NCBI GenBank assembly: GCA_000434235.1
Contig: FR892023.1
Span: 6,588-13,975, forward strand
Source of the DNA: Alistipes sp. CAG:268
GTDB lineage: Bacteria; Bacteroidota; Bacteroidia; Bacteroidales; Rikenellaceae
Length of the DNA stretch: 7,388 nucleotides
Direction: 5' to 3'
The notes below the pieces were generated by a model that worked only from the letters and a program-made list of their open reading frames with translations, was not told where the DNA came from and made no database searches. The position numbers and the translations under genes were made by a program. Shown here piece by piece: positions 1-5,990 of the stretch. Position 1 is the first letter of the stretch; each line of letters begins with the position of its first letter.

Positions 1-61
1 CCGGGCCGGCACGCCGCTCGGCACCGAAGATATGCCATACAGGCCGGGGAACGTCGCAGGA
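1..61. other. Unassigned left edge downstream of mazG
   Basis: These bases follow the mazG stop codon on the minus strand. No terminator hairpin with a T-tract is visible. An ATG on the minus strand at 37-35 opens a frame that runs off the window after 12 codons, so a downstream gene co-transcribed with mazG could begin here. The fragment is too short to recognise, and plus-strand frames are also open. No gene is called. Confidence 0.3.
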
Positions 62-859
62 TCACTCCTCCGTTTTGGCCTGCTGCCAGAGTGCCTCCAT
101 CTCGTCGAGCGTCATATCGTGCAGCGCATGTCCCTCGGCGGCAGCACGTTCCTCCATGTAGTTGAAGCGGCGCATGAACTTGTCGTTCGTGCGTGCCAGC
201 GCCGATTCGGGATCAACGCCGTAGAGGCGCGCCGCATTGACCAGTGCGAAGAACAAGTCGCCGAACTCCCCCTCGAGGTCGGCCTTGCAGCCCGACCGCA
301 TCTCGCTCTCGACCTCGGCGATCTCCTCCCGGACCTTCGCCCAGACATCCTCCTTGTGCTCCCAGTCGAAACCCGTGCCGGCGGCCTTCTCGCCCATGCG
401 GTAGGCCTTCACCAGCGCCGGAAGCGAACGCGGCACACCGCCCAGCGTACCGCTCTTGCGGTTCTTCTTGCGCAGTTTGAGCGCCTCCCAGTTGGAGAGC
501 ACCTCCTCGGGCGTGTTGGCGTGGATCTCCCCGTAGACATGCGGATGCCGGTAGATCAGCTTGTCGCACAAGGCATTGGCCACATCGCCGAAATCGAAGG
601 CTCCCGCCTCTTCGCCCAGTTTCGAGTAGAAGACCACATGCAGGAGCAGGTCGCCCAGCTCCTCCTTGATGGCCTCCATGTCGTGGGCCGTGATGGCGTC
701 GGCCAGTTCGTAGGTCTCCTCGATCGTATTGCTGCGCAGCGAGTCGAACGTCTGCTCGCGGTCCCACGGGCACTCCCGGCGCAGGGTAGTCATCACCTCG
801 AGCAGGCGCGCCGCAGCCTCCAGTTTCTTCTCCTTGTTCTCTTCCATGACAAATTGCAT
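62..859 (-). CDS. mazG: MazG-type nucleoside triphosphate pyrophosphohydrolase
   Basis: MazG hydrolyses (d)NTPs to the monophosphate and pyrophosphate in the cytoplasm; in Escherichia coli it is linked to clearing aberrant nucleotides and lowering ppGpp under starvation (family knowledge). The 265-residue protein has the usual two tandem all-alpha MazG domains. The N-terminal one shows CPWDREQTF at 30-38, the metal-binding EExxE at 47-51 and EELGD at 66-70. The family signature YRHPHVYG is at 103-110. The C-terminal domain has E178, E179 and E182 followed by GEFGD at 197-201. Both acidic sets are intact, so neither domain looks degenerate. Length agrees with E. coli MazG (about 263). The start is ambiguous: the first ATG lies only about 10 bases past a TAnnTTTG element, while a second in-frame ATG (847-845, residue 5) would leave a more normal short leader. 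It is transcribed away from the hexosaminidase gene. Identification is secure; the exact start is not. Confidence 0.95.
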   Translation of the reverse strand: MQFVMEENKEKKLEAAARLLEVMTTLRRECPWDREQTFDSLRSNTIEETYELADAITAHDMEAIKEELGDLLLHVVFYSKLGEEAGAFDFGDVANALCDKLIYRHPHVYGEIHANTPEEVLSNWEALKLRKKNRKSGTLGGVPRSLPALVKAYRMGEKAAGTGFDWEHKEDVWAKVREEIAEVESEMRSGCKADLEGEFGDLFFALVNAARLYGVDPESALARTNDKFMRRFNYMEERAAAEGHALHDMTLDEMEALWQQAKTEE

Positions 860-869
860 AACAGTCAGG

Positions 870-877
870 CAAAGTTA
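870..877 (-). promoter_or_regulatory. Putative -7 promoter element for mazG
   Basis: The minus strand reads TAACTTTG, matching the Bacteroidetes -7 consensus TAnnTTTG. It lies 10 bases before the first mazG ATG and 22 before the second. No clear TTTG is seen about 20 bases upstream, so the -33 element is weak or absent. The position favours the second ATG (residue 5) as the real start, since the first would be nearly leaderless. Confidence 0.5.
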
Positions 878-897
878 GCAAATCACCGGGAAAAACG

Positions 898-905
898 TAT
901 CTTTG
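898..905 (+). promoter_or_regulatory. Putative -7 promoter element for the hexosaminidase gene
   Basis: TATCTTTG matches the Bacteroidetes -7 consensus TAnnTTTG and ends 22 bases before the ATG at 928, giving a short leader. No convincing TTTG is found at the -33 position. Together with the opposing element at 870-877 it makes a compact divergent promoter pair about 20 bases apart, so polymerase binding to one may hinder the other. Confidence 0.55.
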
Positions 906-927
906 CGAAAGCAAAAAATCACGACCC

Positions 928-3090
928 ATGACCAAACTGCGCCTTACGATCCTTGCCCTCTGCCTTGCAGCCGGGGCCCATGCCCAACCGGCCGACGCCC
1001 CCCTGACACCGACCGGAGGGGAGTTCACGCTCGGACCCTCCATGACCCTCGTGGCAGACGAAGGGCTGCTCCCGCTGGCGGAATATGCCGCCGAATACCT
1101 CAAATGCCCCGTTGAGCGGCAGGCGGCCGCCGACGGCGTCCTGTCGCTTTTGATCGATCCGGCCCCGGAGGCCGCGGCCGAAAGCTACCGGCTGGAGATC
1201 ACACCCGACCACATCACCGTGCGCGGCGCCGACTACGGCGGCGTGTTCAACGGCCTGCAGGCGCTCTTCCGCCTGCTGCCGCCCGAGATCTATGCCCGCG
1301 AAGGGCTGCAGGAGCCCGTGACGCTGCCGTGCGGTGTGCGGGAAGACGCTCCGAAGTTTGCCTACCGCGGCATGATGCTCGACGTCGCCCGCACGTGGAT
1401 CGCCCCCGAGGCGCTGAAGCGCCAGATCGACCTGCTGGCCTGGCACAACATCAACAAGCTGCACATCCACCTGGTGGACGACGAGGGGTGGCGCATCGAG
1501 ATCAAGTCGCACCCTGAGCTGGCCGAGGTGGGCGGATTCCGCGGCGGCGATTCGCCCATCCGGCCCGTATACGGCAAACTCGACGAAAAATACGGCGGCT
1601 ACTACACGCAGGACGAGATGCGGGAGATCATCCGCTACGCCGCGGTGCGCAACATCGAGATGATCCCCGAGATCGACCTCCCGGGCCACAGCCGGACCAT
1701 CGCCACGCTCCATCCCGAGATCCGCTGCCGCTTCACGCCCGACACCACGCTCACGGCCGGATACGACGACCGATCGGCCTGGTGCGTGGCCCGCGAGGAG
1801 AACTACACCCTGCTGGAGGATATCCTCGGCGAGATCTGCGACCTTTTCCCGTCGGAATACGTGCACGTGGGCGGCGACGAGGTGGACATGTCGCAATGGA
1901 AACGCTGCCCGGACTGCCAGGCGCTGATGGCCCGCGAGGGGATGGACGATCCCCACCGGCTCGAGGACCGCTTCATGGAGCGGATGTCCGCGATCCTGCG
2001 GAGCCACGGCAAGCGCACGGCCGTATGGAACGAGGCGGTACGCACGGGCAACCTCTCGCGCGACACCCGCGTACACGGGTGGGAGAGTACCCGGGCCTGC
2101 CTCGACGCCACGGCAAAGGGTTATCCGACGATCGTCATGCCGGGCGAGTACTTCTATTTCGACATGCGCCAGTCGCCCGAGGAGGCCGGACACAACTGGG
2201 CCGGGATCTTCGACGCCCGAAAGGTCTACTCGTTCGACCTCGAGGGGGTCGGCTTCAGCGAGGAGCAGCGGCGCCACGTCGCGGGGCTGCAGGGGGCCTT
2301 CTGGAGCGAGCTCTACTCGGCCCACGAGCCCGAGCGGCCCGACTATCTCGACTATATGCTCTACCCGCGCGTCTGTGCCCTGGCGCGTCTGGCATGGAGC
2401 GGCAACGGCGACGGCTGGGTGCGTTACTACGAGGAACTGCGCACGAAACACTATCCCCGGATGGAGGCCATGGGCATCCGCTACCGGCTCTTCCCGCCCC
2501 GGTTAGTGTGCCGCGACGGCGTCTGCACGGTGACTGCCGACGACGGGTCGGAGATCTTCTACGTGCGCGACGACCGTCCGGGCGAGGAGTTCCGCTACAC
2601 GGGTCCCGTCCGTACCGACCGACCGCACCTCTTCCGCTTCTTCACGCGCCGCGGCACGGGCCGCAGCCCCTACGTGGCCGACCGTTCCTATTACCGGACG
2701 ATCACCCCCCGGGTGAAGATCACCTCGTCGATGCCCGAAAGCGGCCGCCTGCCATTCGCCAACGCCGAGAGCTATCGGGGCTACTCCTTCACGCAGCGCG
2801 CCTGCCGCGAGGGCGACTGGATTCTCTACTCTTTCGAGGAGCCGGTCCGCTGCCGTGAAATGGTGCTGCAGACCGGGTACAGCCACCTGACCAAAAACCT
2901 CTTCACCACCGGTTACGCCGAGGTATCGTACGACGGCGCGCACTTCGAGCCGGCAGGGGAGCTCGCGGCCGGGGCCGCCGTCCTGAAGCCCGCACGGGCG
3001 GTGAAGGCCGTGCGGGTCGTGGCGACGTGTCACGGCAACGGCACGCCCTTCGTTGTGATCATGCCCCCGAAGATCAAGCCCGTGCTCTGA
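928..3090 (+). CDS. Secreted family 20 beta-N-acetylhexosaminidase
   Basis: This enzyme should remove terminal GlcNAc or GalNAc residues from glycoconjugates by substrate-assisted catalysis, probably in the periplasm or at the cell surface. Residues 1-19 form a signal peptide (TKLRLT, hydrophobic core, AHA before Q20); there is no lipobox Cys. Residues 25-140 resemble the small alpha/beta domain that precedes the catalytic barrel (GH20b-like). The barrel runs from about 144 to 510: FAYRGMMLDVAR at 144-155, HIHLVDDEGWRIEI at 179-192, PEIDLPGHS at 247-255, the catalytic pair D317-E318 within HVGGDEV, WNEA at 367-370 and GLQGAFWSELY at 453-463. All expected active-site positions are present. The last 200 residues look beta-rich; about 600-720 resembles a discoidin-like (F5/8 type C) or chitobiase C-terminal domain, called only from pattern. 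The ATG is fixed by the signal peptide and the promoter. It stands alone with no SusC/SusD genes nearby, so substrate (mucin O-glycan, N-glycan or chitin fragments) cannot be decided. Confidence 0.95.
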   Translation: MTKLRLTILALCLAAGAHAQPADAPLTPTGGEFTLGPSMTLVADEGLLPLAEYAAEYLKCPVERQAAADGVLSLLIDPAPEAAAESYRLEITPDHITVRGADYGGVFNGLQALFRLLPPEIYAREGLQEPVTLPCGVREDAPKFAYRGMMLDVARTWIAPEALKRQIDLLAWHNINKLHIHLVDDEGWRIEIKSHPELAEVGGFRGGDSPIRPVYGKLDEKYGGYYTQDEMREIIRYAAVRNIEMIPEIDLPGHSRTIATLHPEIRCRFTPDTTLTAGYDDRSAWCVAREENYTLLEDILGEICDLFPSEYVHVGGDEVDMSQWKRCPDCQALMAREGMDDPHRLEDRFMERMSAILRSHGKRTAVWNEAVRTGNLSRDTRVHGWESTRACLDATAKGYPTIVMPGEYFYFDMRQSPEEAGHNWAGIFDARKVYSFDLEGVGFSEEQRRHVAGLQGAFWSELYSAHEPERPDYLDYMLYPRVCALARLAWSGNGDGWVRYYEELRTKHYPRMEAMGIRYRLFPPRLVCRDGVCTVTADDGSEIFYVRDDRPGEEFRYTGPVRTDRPHLFRFFTRRGTGRSPYVADRSYYRTITPRVKITSSMPESGRLPFANAESYRGYSFTQRACREGDWILYSFEEPVRCREMVLQTGYSHLTKNLFTTGYAEVSYDGAHFEPAGELAAGAAVLKPARAVKAVRVVATCHGNGTPFVVIMPPKIKPVL

Positions 3091-3111
3091 CACCGGGCGG
3101 AGCGGACATAG

Positions 3112-3157
3112 AAAAAAAGGGAGAGGCCTCCTTCGAAGGAGGCCTCTCCCTTTTTCT
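3112..3157. terminator. Bidirectional intrinsic terminator between convergent genes
   Basis: The bases from 3114 to 3155 form a perfect 42-base palindrome. Its core arms are GGGAGAGGCCTCC (3119-3131) and the complement (3138-3150), closed by a TTCGAA loop region. An A-run precedes it and a T-run follows, so each strand reads a GC-rich hairpin followed by U residues. It lies 21 bases after the hexosaminidase stop and 26 bases after the pheT stop, and so can end transcription from both sides. Confidence 0.95.
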
Positions 3158-3183
3158 TCCCGGACATCCCGGGCGGGGGCAGA

Positions 3184-5649
3184 TCAGGCGCGGACCTGTG
3201 CGCCGCACTTCTGCTCGAACTGCGCAACGAGGTTCTTCATCACCCGCTCGATCGTCTTCTCGTCGAGCGTGCGGGTCTTGTCCTCGAGCACGAAGCTCAG
3301 GGCGTAGGACTTCTTCCCCTCAGGGAGTTTGTCGCCCTCGTAGACGTCGAAAAGCGCCACGCTGCGCAGCAGTTTCCGCTCCGTGGCCAGAGCCACCTCA
3401 CGGAGCGCCGCAAAGGTCACCGACTTATCGACGAGCAGCGCCAGGTCGCGCTTCACCTCGGGGAACTTCGAGAGTTCCGAGGCGGCCACACGGAGTTTCT
3501 TCGTGGACTTGACCAGCGCATCGAAATTCATCTCCAGGTAGTAGACATCCTGCTTGACATCGACCATGCGGCGGATCTTCGCAGCCACGGTGCCGATCTG
3601 CAGCAGCACCTTGCCGCCCAGCGACATCGAGAGGCCCTCGCCGAACAGGTCGCTCTGCAGCGGCTCGGTCTGGAGGGCATAGATGTCGATGCCGAAGCGG
3701 CGCAGCAGCTTTTCGGCCACGGCACGCAGGGTGAAGAACGAAGCCCGGACGGGTTTCACGTTCCACGACTGCGGCGTGGTGACGCCCGTCACGGCGATCG
3801 CCAGCCGGTACTCCTCCGAATAGGCCGCGAGGGGATTCTCCTCCGAACGCCGGGCCTCGTCGTAGAAGTAGCAGTTACCGAACTCGTAGAGCTCCAGGTC
3901 GCCGTTCTTGCGGTTGGCGTTCAACGCCACGGCCTCCAGCATGTTGAACAGCAGCGTCTGGCGCATGACGTTCAGGTCGGCGCTCAGCGGGTTGAGGATC
4001 CGCACGCAGCGCGCGGCCGGACACGAGGTCAGCCCCTCGTAGTAGGCGCCCCGGGTTAGCGAGTTGGACATGATCTCGGTGAAACCGTTGGCCGTCAGGA
4101 AATCGGCGGCGAGGTTCACCAGGCGGTTGCGGTCGGGACGCGGCGCATAGGAGAGCGTCGAACGCACGCGCGTCGGGATCTCGACGTTGTTGTAGCCGTA
4201 GATGCGGAGGATCTCCTCCACCAGGTCGGCCTCACGCTGCACGTCCACGCGGTAGGGCGGCACCGAAACGGTCAGCACGCCGTCGTGCTCGGCGAGGATC
4301 TTCACCTCGAGGGCACCGAGGATCGTGCGCACGGTCTGCTCGGGAATCTCCTTGCCGATGAGCATATTGACCCGGCGCAGCGAGACGTCGAAGACGAAGT
4401 CGCCGATCGGCGCGGGATAGAAGTCCGAAATGTCGCTCGAGATCTCGCCACCGGCCAGCTCCTTCATCAGCAGCGCGGCGCGCTTGGCCGCATAGACCTG
4501 CAGGTTGGGATCGACGCCCCGCTCGAAACGGAACGACGAATCGGTGTTCAGGCCGAAGCGCTTGGCCGTCTTGCGCACCCACACGGGGTTGAAGTAGGCG
4601 CTCTCGATGAAGACGTCGGTCGTCGTGTCGCTGATGCCCGAGTCGAGGCCGCCGAAGACACCGGCGATGCACATCGGGCGCTCGACCGAGCAGATCATCA
4701 GATCCTGCGCCGTGAGCTTGCGCTCCACGCCGTCGAGCGTCACGAAGGGCGTACCCTCGGCGCACGTGCGGACCACCACCTCGCGGCCCTCGATCTTCGC
4801 CAGGTCGAAGGCGTGCAGGGGCTGTCCCAGCTCGAAGAGCACGAAATTGGTGATGTCCACCAGGTTGTTCTTGGGGTTGATGCCGGCGGCACGCAGGCAG
4901 TTCTGCATCCACTCGGGCGAAGGGCCGATCTTGCAGCCGCGGACCGTGACGCCCGCATAGCGGGGAGCCGCCTCGGGGCACTCGACACGGACGGGCACTG
5001 CCAGGTCGCGGTTATCCGGAGCAAAGGCCGAAACATCGGGCCAGCGCACCTCGGCCTGCTCGCCGCGGGCCCGGAGGTAGGCTGCCAGGTCGCGCGCCAC
5101 ACCGATGTGCGAAGCGGCATCGACGCGGTTGGGCGTCAGACCGATCTCGATCAGGAAGTCGTCCTCTATGTGCAGGTACTCCTTCGCGGTCATGCCGACG
5201 GGAGCCTCCTGAGGCAGTTCCATGATGCCGGCGTGGTCCGTGCCGATGCCCAGCTCGTCCTCGGCGCAGAGCATGCCCAGCGACTCGACGCCGCGGATCT
5301 TCGAACGCTTGATCTTGAACTCCTCGTCGCTGCCCGTGGGGTAGAGCACCGAGCCTACCGTGGCGCACATTACCTTGAGGCCCGCGCGGCAGTTCGCCGC
5401 ACCGCAGACGATCTGCAGCGGCTCGCCGCTCCCGACATCCACCGTCGTGACATGCAGGTGGTCCGAATCGGGATGGTCCACGCAGGTGAGCACCTCGCCG
5501 ACCACGACGCCCTGCAAACCGCCGCGGATGGTCTCGATCTTCTCGAAGCCCTCGACTTCCAGCCCGATATCCGTCAGGATGCGGGCGATCTCTTCGGCCG
5601 ACAGGTCGGTCGCGAGGTAACGCTTCAGCCAGTTGTACGAAATATTCAT
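3184..5649 (-). CDS. pheT: Phenylalanine--tRNA ligase beta subunit
   Basis: PheT pairs with PheS in an alpha2-beta2 enzyme that charges tRNA(Phe); the beta subunit carries tRNA-binding and editing functions in the cytoplasm. The 821-residue protein has the full bacterial layout: the N-terminal segment MNISYNWLKRYL, an EMAP/OB-fold tRNA-binding domain at about 43-150 (VVVGEVLTCVDHPDSDHLHV, CGAANCRAGLKV), the B3/B4 editing domain at about 215-390 (NNLVDITNFVLFELGQPLHAFD, GVFGG, SSFRFERGVDP), B5 at about 415-490 (VPPYRVDVQREADLVEEILRIYGY), a catalytic-like core at about 495-710, and the FDX-ACB anticodon-binding domain at 726-821 (SKFPEVKRDLALL). Length is normal and nothing is broken. No pheS is in the window; pheT is followed by a terminator and preceded by a divergent gene, so it appears to be transcribed alone. 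A TAnnTTTG promoter lies 32 bases upstream. No Phe-rich leader or T-box is seen in its short 5' region. Confidence 0.98.
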   Translation of the reverse strand: MNISYNWLKRYLATDLSAEEIARILTDIGLEVEGFEKIETIRGGLQGVVVGEVLTCVDHPDSDHLHVTTVDVGSGEPLQIVCGAANCRAGLKVMCATVGSVLYPTGSDEEFKIKRSKIRGVESLGMLCAEDELGIGTDHAGIMELPQEAPVGMTAKEYLHIEDDFLIEIGLTPNRVDAASHIGVARDLAAYLRARGEQAEVRWPDVSAFAPDNRDLAVPVRVECPEAAPRYAGVTVRGCKIGPSPEWMQNCLRAAGINPKNNLVDITNFVLFELGQPLHAFDLAKIEGREVVVRTCAEGTPFVTLDGVERKLTAQDLMICSVERPMCIAGVFGGLDSGISDTTTDVFIESAYFNPVWVRKTAKRFGLNTDSSFRFERGVDPNLQVYAAKRAALLMKELAGGEISSDISDFYPAPIGDFVFDVSLRRVNMLIGKEIPEQTVRTILGALEVKILAEHDGVLTVSVPPYRVDVQREADLVEEILRIYGYNNVEIPTRVRSTLSYAPRPDRNRLVNLAADFLTANGFTEIMSNSLTRGAYYEGLTSCPAARCVRILNPLSADLNVMRQTLLFNMLEAVALNANRKNGDLELYEFGNCYFYDEARRSEENPLAAYSEEYRLAIAVTGVTTPQSWNVKPVRASFFTLRAVAEKLLRRFGIDIYALQTEPLQSDLFGEGLSMSLGGKVLLQIGTVAAKIRRMVDVKQDVYYLEMNFDALVKSTKKLRVAASELSKFPEVKRDLALLVDKSVTFAALREVALATERKLLRSVALFDVYEGDKLPEGKKSYALSFVLEDKTRTLDEKTIERVMKNLVAQFEQKCGAQVRA

Positions 5650-5672
5650 ATCGTTGAATTTGAAGTTTTCAT
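5646..5672 (-). CDS. Possible eight-codon upstream reading frame overlapping the pheT start
   Basis: On the minus strand an ATG at 5672 opens an eight-codon frame (MKTSNSTI) whose TGA overlaps the pheT ATG in an ATGA arrangement. It lies downstream of the likely pheT transcription start. Such an overlap could couple initiation at pheT to translation of the small frame. It contains no run of Phe codons, so it does not look like an attenuator peptide. It may well be chance in an AT-rich leader. Confidence 0.2.
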   Translation of the reverse strand: MKTSNSTI

Positions 5673-5681
5673 AAAATCAGA

Positions 5682-5713
5682 CAAAGATAGGGATTTTTCG
5701 TCAAAAACGGCAA
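5682..5713 (-). promoter_or_regulatory. Promoter of pheT
   Basis: The minus strand reads TATCTTTG at 5689-5682, a match to the -7 consensus TAnnTTTG. A TTG at 5713-5711 lies 21 bases upstream, suitable for a degenerate -33 TTTG box. The transcript would start roughly 25 to 30 bases before the pheT ATG. Confidence 0.7.
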
Positions 5714-5715
5714 CA

Positions 5716-5735
5716 ATTCCTCTATTAATAGGAAT
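5716..5735. repeat. Small inverted repeat upstream of the pheT -33 box
   Basis: The arms ATTCC (5716-5720) and GGAAT (5731-5735) flank ten AT-rich bases containing the palindrome CTATTAATAG (5722-5731, sharing its final G with the right arm). It sits just upstream of the pheT -33 element in the divergent region. It could be an operator, but short palindromes in AT-rich DNA are common and no regulator can be named. Confidence 0.25.
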
Positions 5736-5758
5736 CGGACGATTTGCCGGCGGAAAAA

Positions 5759-5790
5759 TTTGCATCTTCCGGGAAGATCGGCTATATTTG
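5759..5790 (+). promoter_or_regulatory. Promoter of the trp leader and trpB
   Basis: TTTG at 5759-5762 is followed after exactly 20 bases by TATATTTG at 5783-5790, a full match to the Bacteroidetes consensus TTTG-N19-21-TAnnTTTG. It is the best promoter in the window. Transcription should begin at about 5795-5800, giving a leader of nearly 200 bases before the trpB ATG, far longer than the 15 to 30 bases expected for the other genes here. The long leader holds the attenuator. Confidence 0.8.
5764..5778. promoter_or_regulatory. Candidate operator: 7-1-7 inverted repeat inside the trp promoter
   Basis: ATCTTCC (5764-5770) and GGAAGAT (5772-5778) are perfect inverted arms around a single central G. 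The repeat fills most of the spacer between the -33 and -7 boxes, where a bound dimeric repressor would block polymerase. The regulator is unknown. It is upstream of the likely transcription start, so it should not act as an RNA hairpin in this transcript. Confidence 0.4.
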
Positions 5791-5810
5791 TTCGAAACGT
5801 ACCCGTCGCG

Positions 5811-5894
5811 GTGATCCGTATTTCGAACATACAGGCATGGTGGTGGCGCTCATTGACTCTCGTGGACAATGAGTGCGATGCGCCGTGCAGGTAG
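5811..5894 (+). CDS. trpL: Trp leader peptide with three tandem Trp codons
   Basis: A 27-codon frame begins at GTG (5811), about 15 bases after the likely transcription start, and ends at TAG (5892-5894). Its centre reads AWWWRS, with TGG TGG TGG at 5838-5846. No ATG exists in frame, and GTG is the only standard start between the promoter and the Trp codons. Proteobacterial trp leader peptides also use consecutive Trp codons to sense charged tRNA(Trp). The role here would be the act of translation and not the peptide. The Trp run lies in the 5' arm of hairpin 1:2, with the stop codon beyond segment 2, somewhat later than in E. coli trpL. The symbol is given by analogy of function, not homology. 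Confidence 0.7.
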   Translation: MIRISNIQAWWWRSLTLVDNECDAPCR

Positions 5895-5918
5895 ACGACC
5901 CCGACCGGACCAGCCACA

Positions 5919-5957
5919 AGCCCGTTGTTTACGAATGGTAAACAGCGGGCTTTTCCG
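5919..5957 (+). terminator. Intrinsic terminator (attenuator 3:4 hairpin) before trpB
   Basis: AGCCCGTTGTTTAC (5919-5932) pairs with GTAAACAGCGGGCT (5938-5951) in a 14-bp stem with one G-U pair and a five-base GAATG loop. It is followed by TTTTCCGTTT. The U-tract is interrupted, so termination may be partial. It ends about 40 bases before the trpB ATG and has no other gene upstream on this strand to terminate, which points to a conditional, attenuating role. Confidence 0.8.
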
Positions 5958-5990
5958 TTTCAGATCATCCATATCAAAATCAGAAAGACC

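Larger units (their letters stand above)
5797..5957 (+). promoter_or_regulatory. Tryptophan attenuator leader RNA
   Basis: This untranslated leader of trpB shows the parts of a ribosome-mediated attenuator. Hairpin 1:2 pairs GCATGGTG (5835-5842) with 5881-5888 and, past a small internal loop, 5846-5855 with 5867-5876; its 5' arm holds three Trp codons (5838-5846). The alternative 2:3 pairing joins GTGGACAATG (5862-5871) to 5923-5932, ten contiguous pairs including G-U. This uses bases of both hairpin 1:2 and the terminator 3:4 (5919-5932 with 5938-5951), so the states exclude each other. A ribosome stalled on the Trp codons would cover to about 5860 and leave 5862 onward free for the antiterminator; with ample charged tRNA(Trp), 1:2 and 3:4 can form. 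A weaker outer stem (5805-5812 with 5898-5905, one C-C mismatch) and a 4-bp hairpin (5818-5821 with 5829-5832) may also form. Pairings were found by eye. A ligand-binding riboswitch is less likely because of the Trp codons. Confidence 0.75.

Noticed and set aside
32..931. 299-residue plus-strand reading frame opposite mazG
   Set aside because: It is the antisense shadow of mazG, which has both sets of metal-binding residues conserved.
919..2451. 510-residue reading frame on the minus strand opposite the hexosaminidase gene
   Set aside because: It lies wholly antisense to a gene with intact catalytic motifs, shows no recognisable domain, and is typical of stop-poor shadow frames in GC-rich DNA.
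4285..5814. 509-residue plus-strand reading frame opposite pheT
   Set aside because: It mirrors pheT codons, has a low-complexity Arg/Ala/Leu/Asp-rich composition, and runs through the pheT promoter into the intergenic region.
5837..5872. ATG-started 11-codon frame within the leader RNA
   Set aside because: It has an ATG but no Trp codons and is out of frame with the Trp run. It would weaken the attenuation model if translated instead, but the GTG frame closer to the promoter explains the structure better.
5669..5917. 82-residue minus-strand frame across the divergent region
   Set aside because: It crosses the trp promoter, leader and terminator and the pheT promoter, has no recognisable features, and lacks a suitable promoter.
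5835..5950. T-box or metabolite riboswitch in the trpB leader
   Set aside because: A TGGTGGTGG stretch faintly recalls a T-box, but the conserved T-box sequence and stem I motifs are not seen. The same bases are explained as Trp codons, and no known riboswitch core was recognised.
5797..5957. Independent small RNA such as 6S or SRP RNA
   Set aside because: The conserved SRP GGAAGGAAGCAGC-like core is absent and there is no long 6S-type closing stem; the region is better explained as a cis-acting leader.
5925..5990. Upstream extension of trpB from a TTG codon, adding 22 residues
   Set aside because: The extension starts within the terminator stem, and the TrpB2 N-terminal sequence begins at the ATG at 5991.
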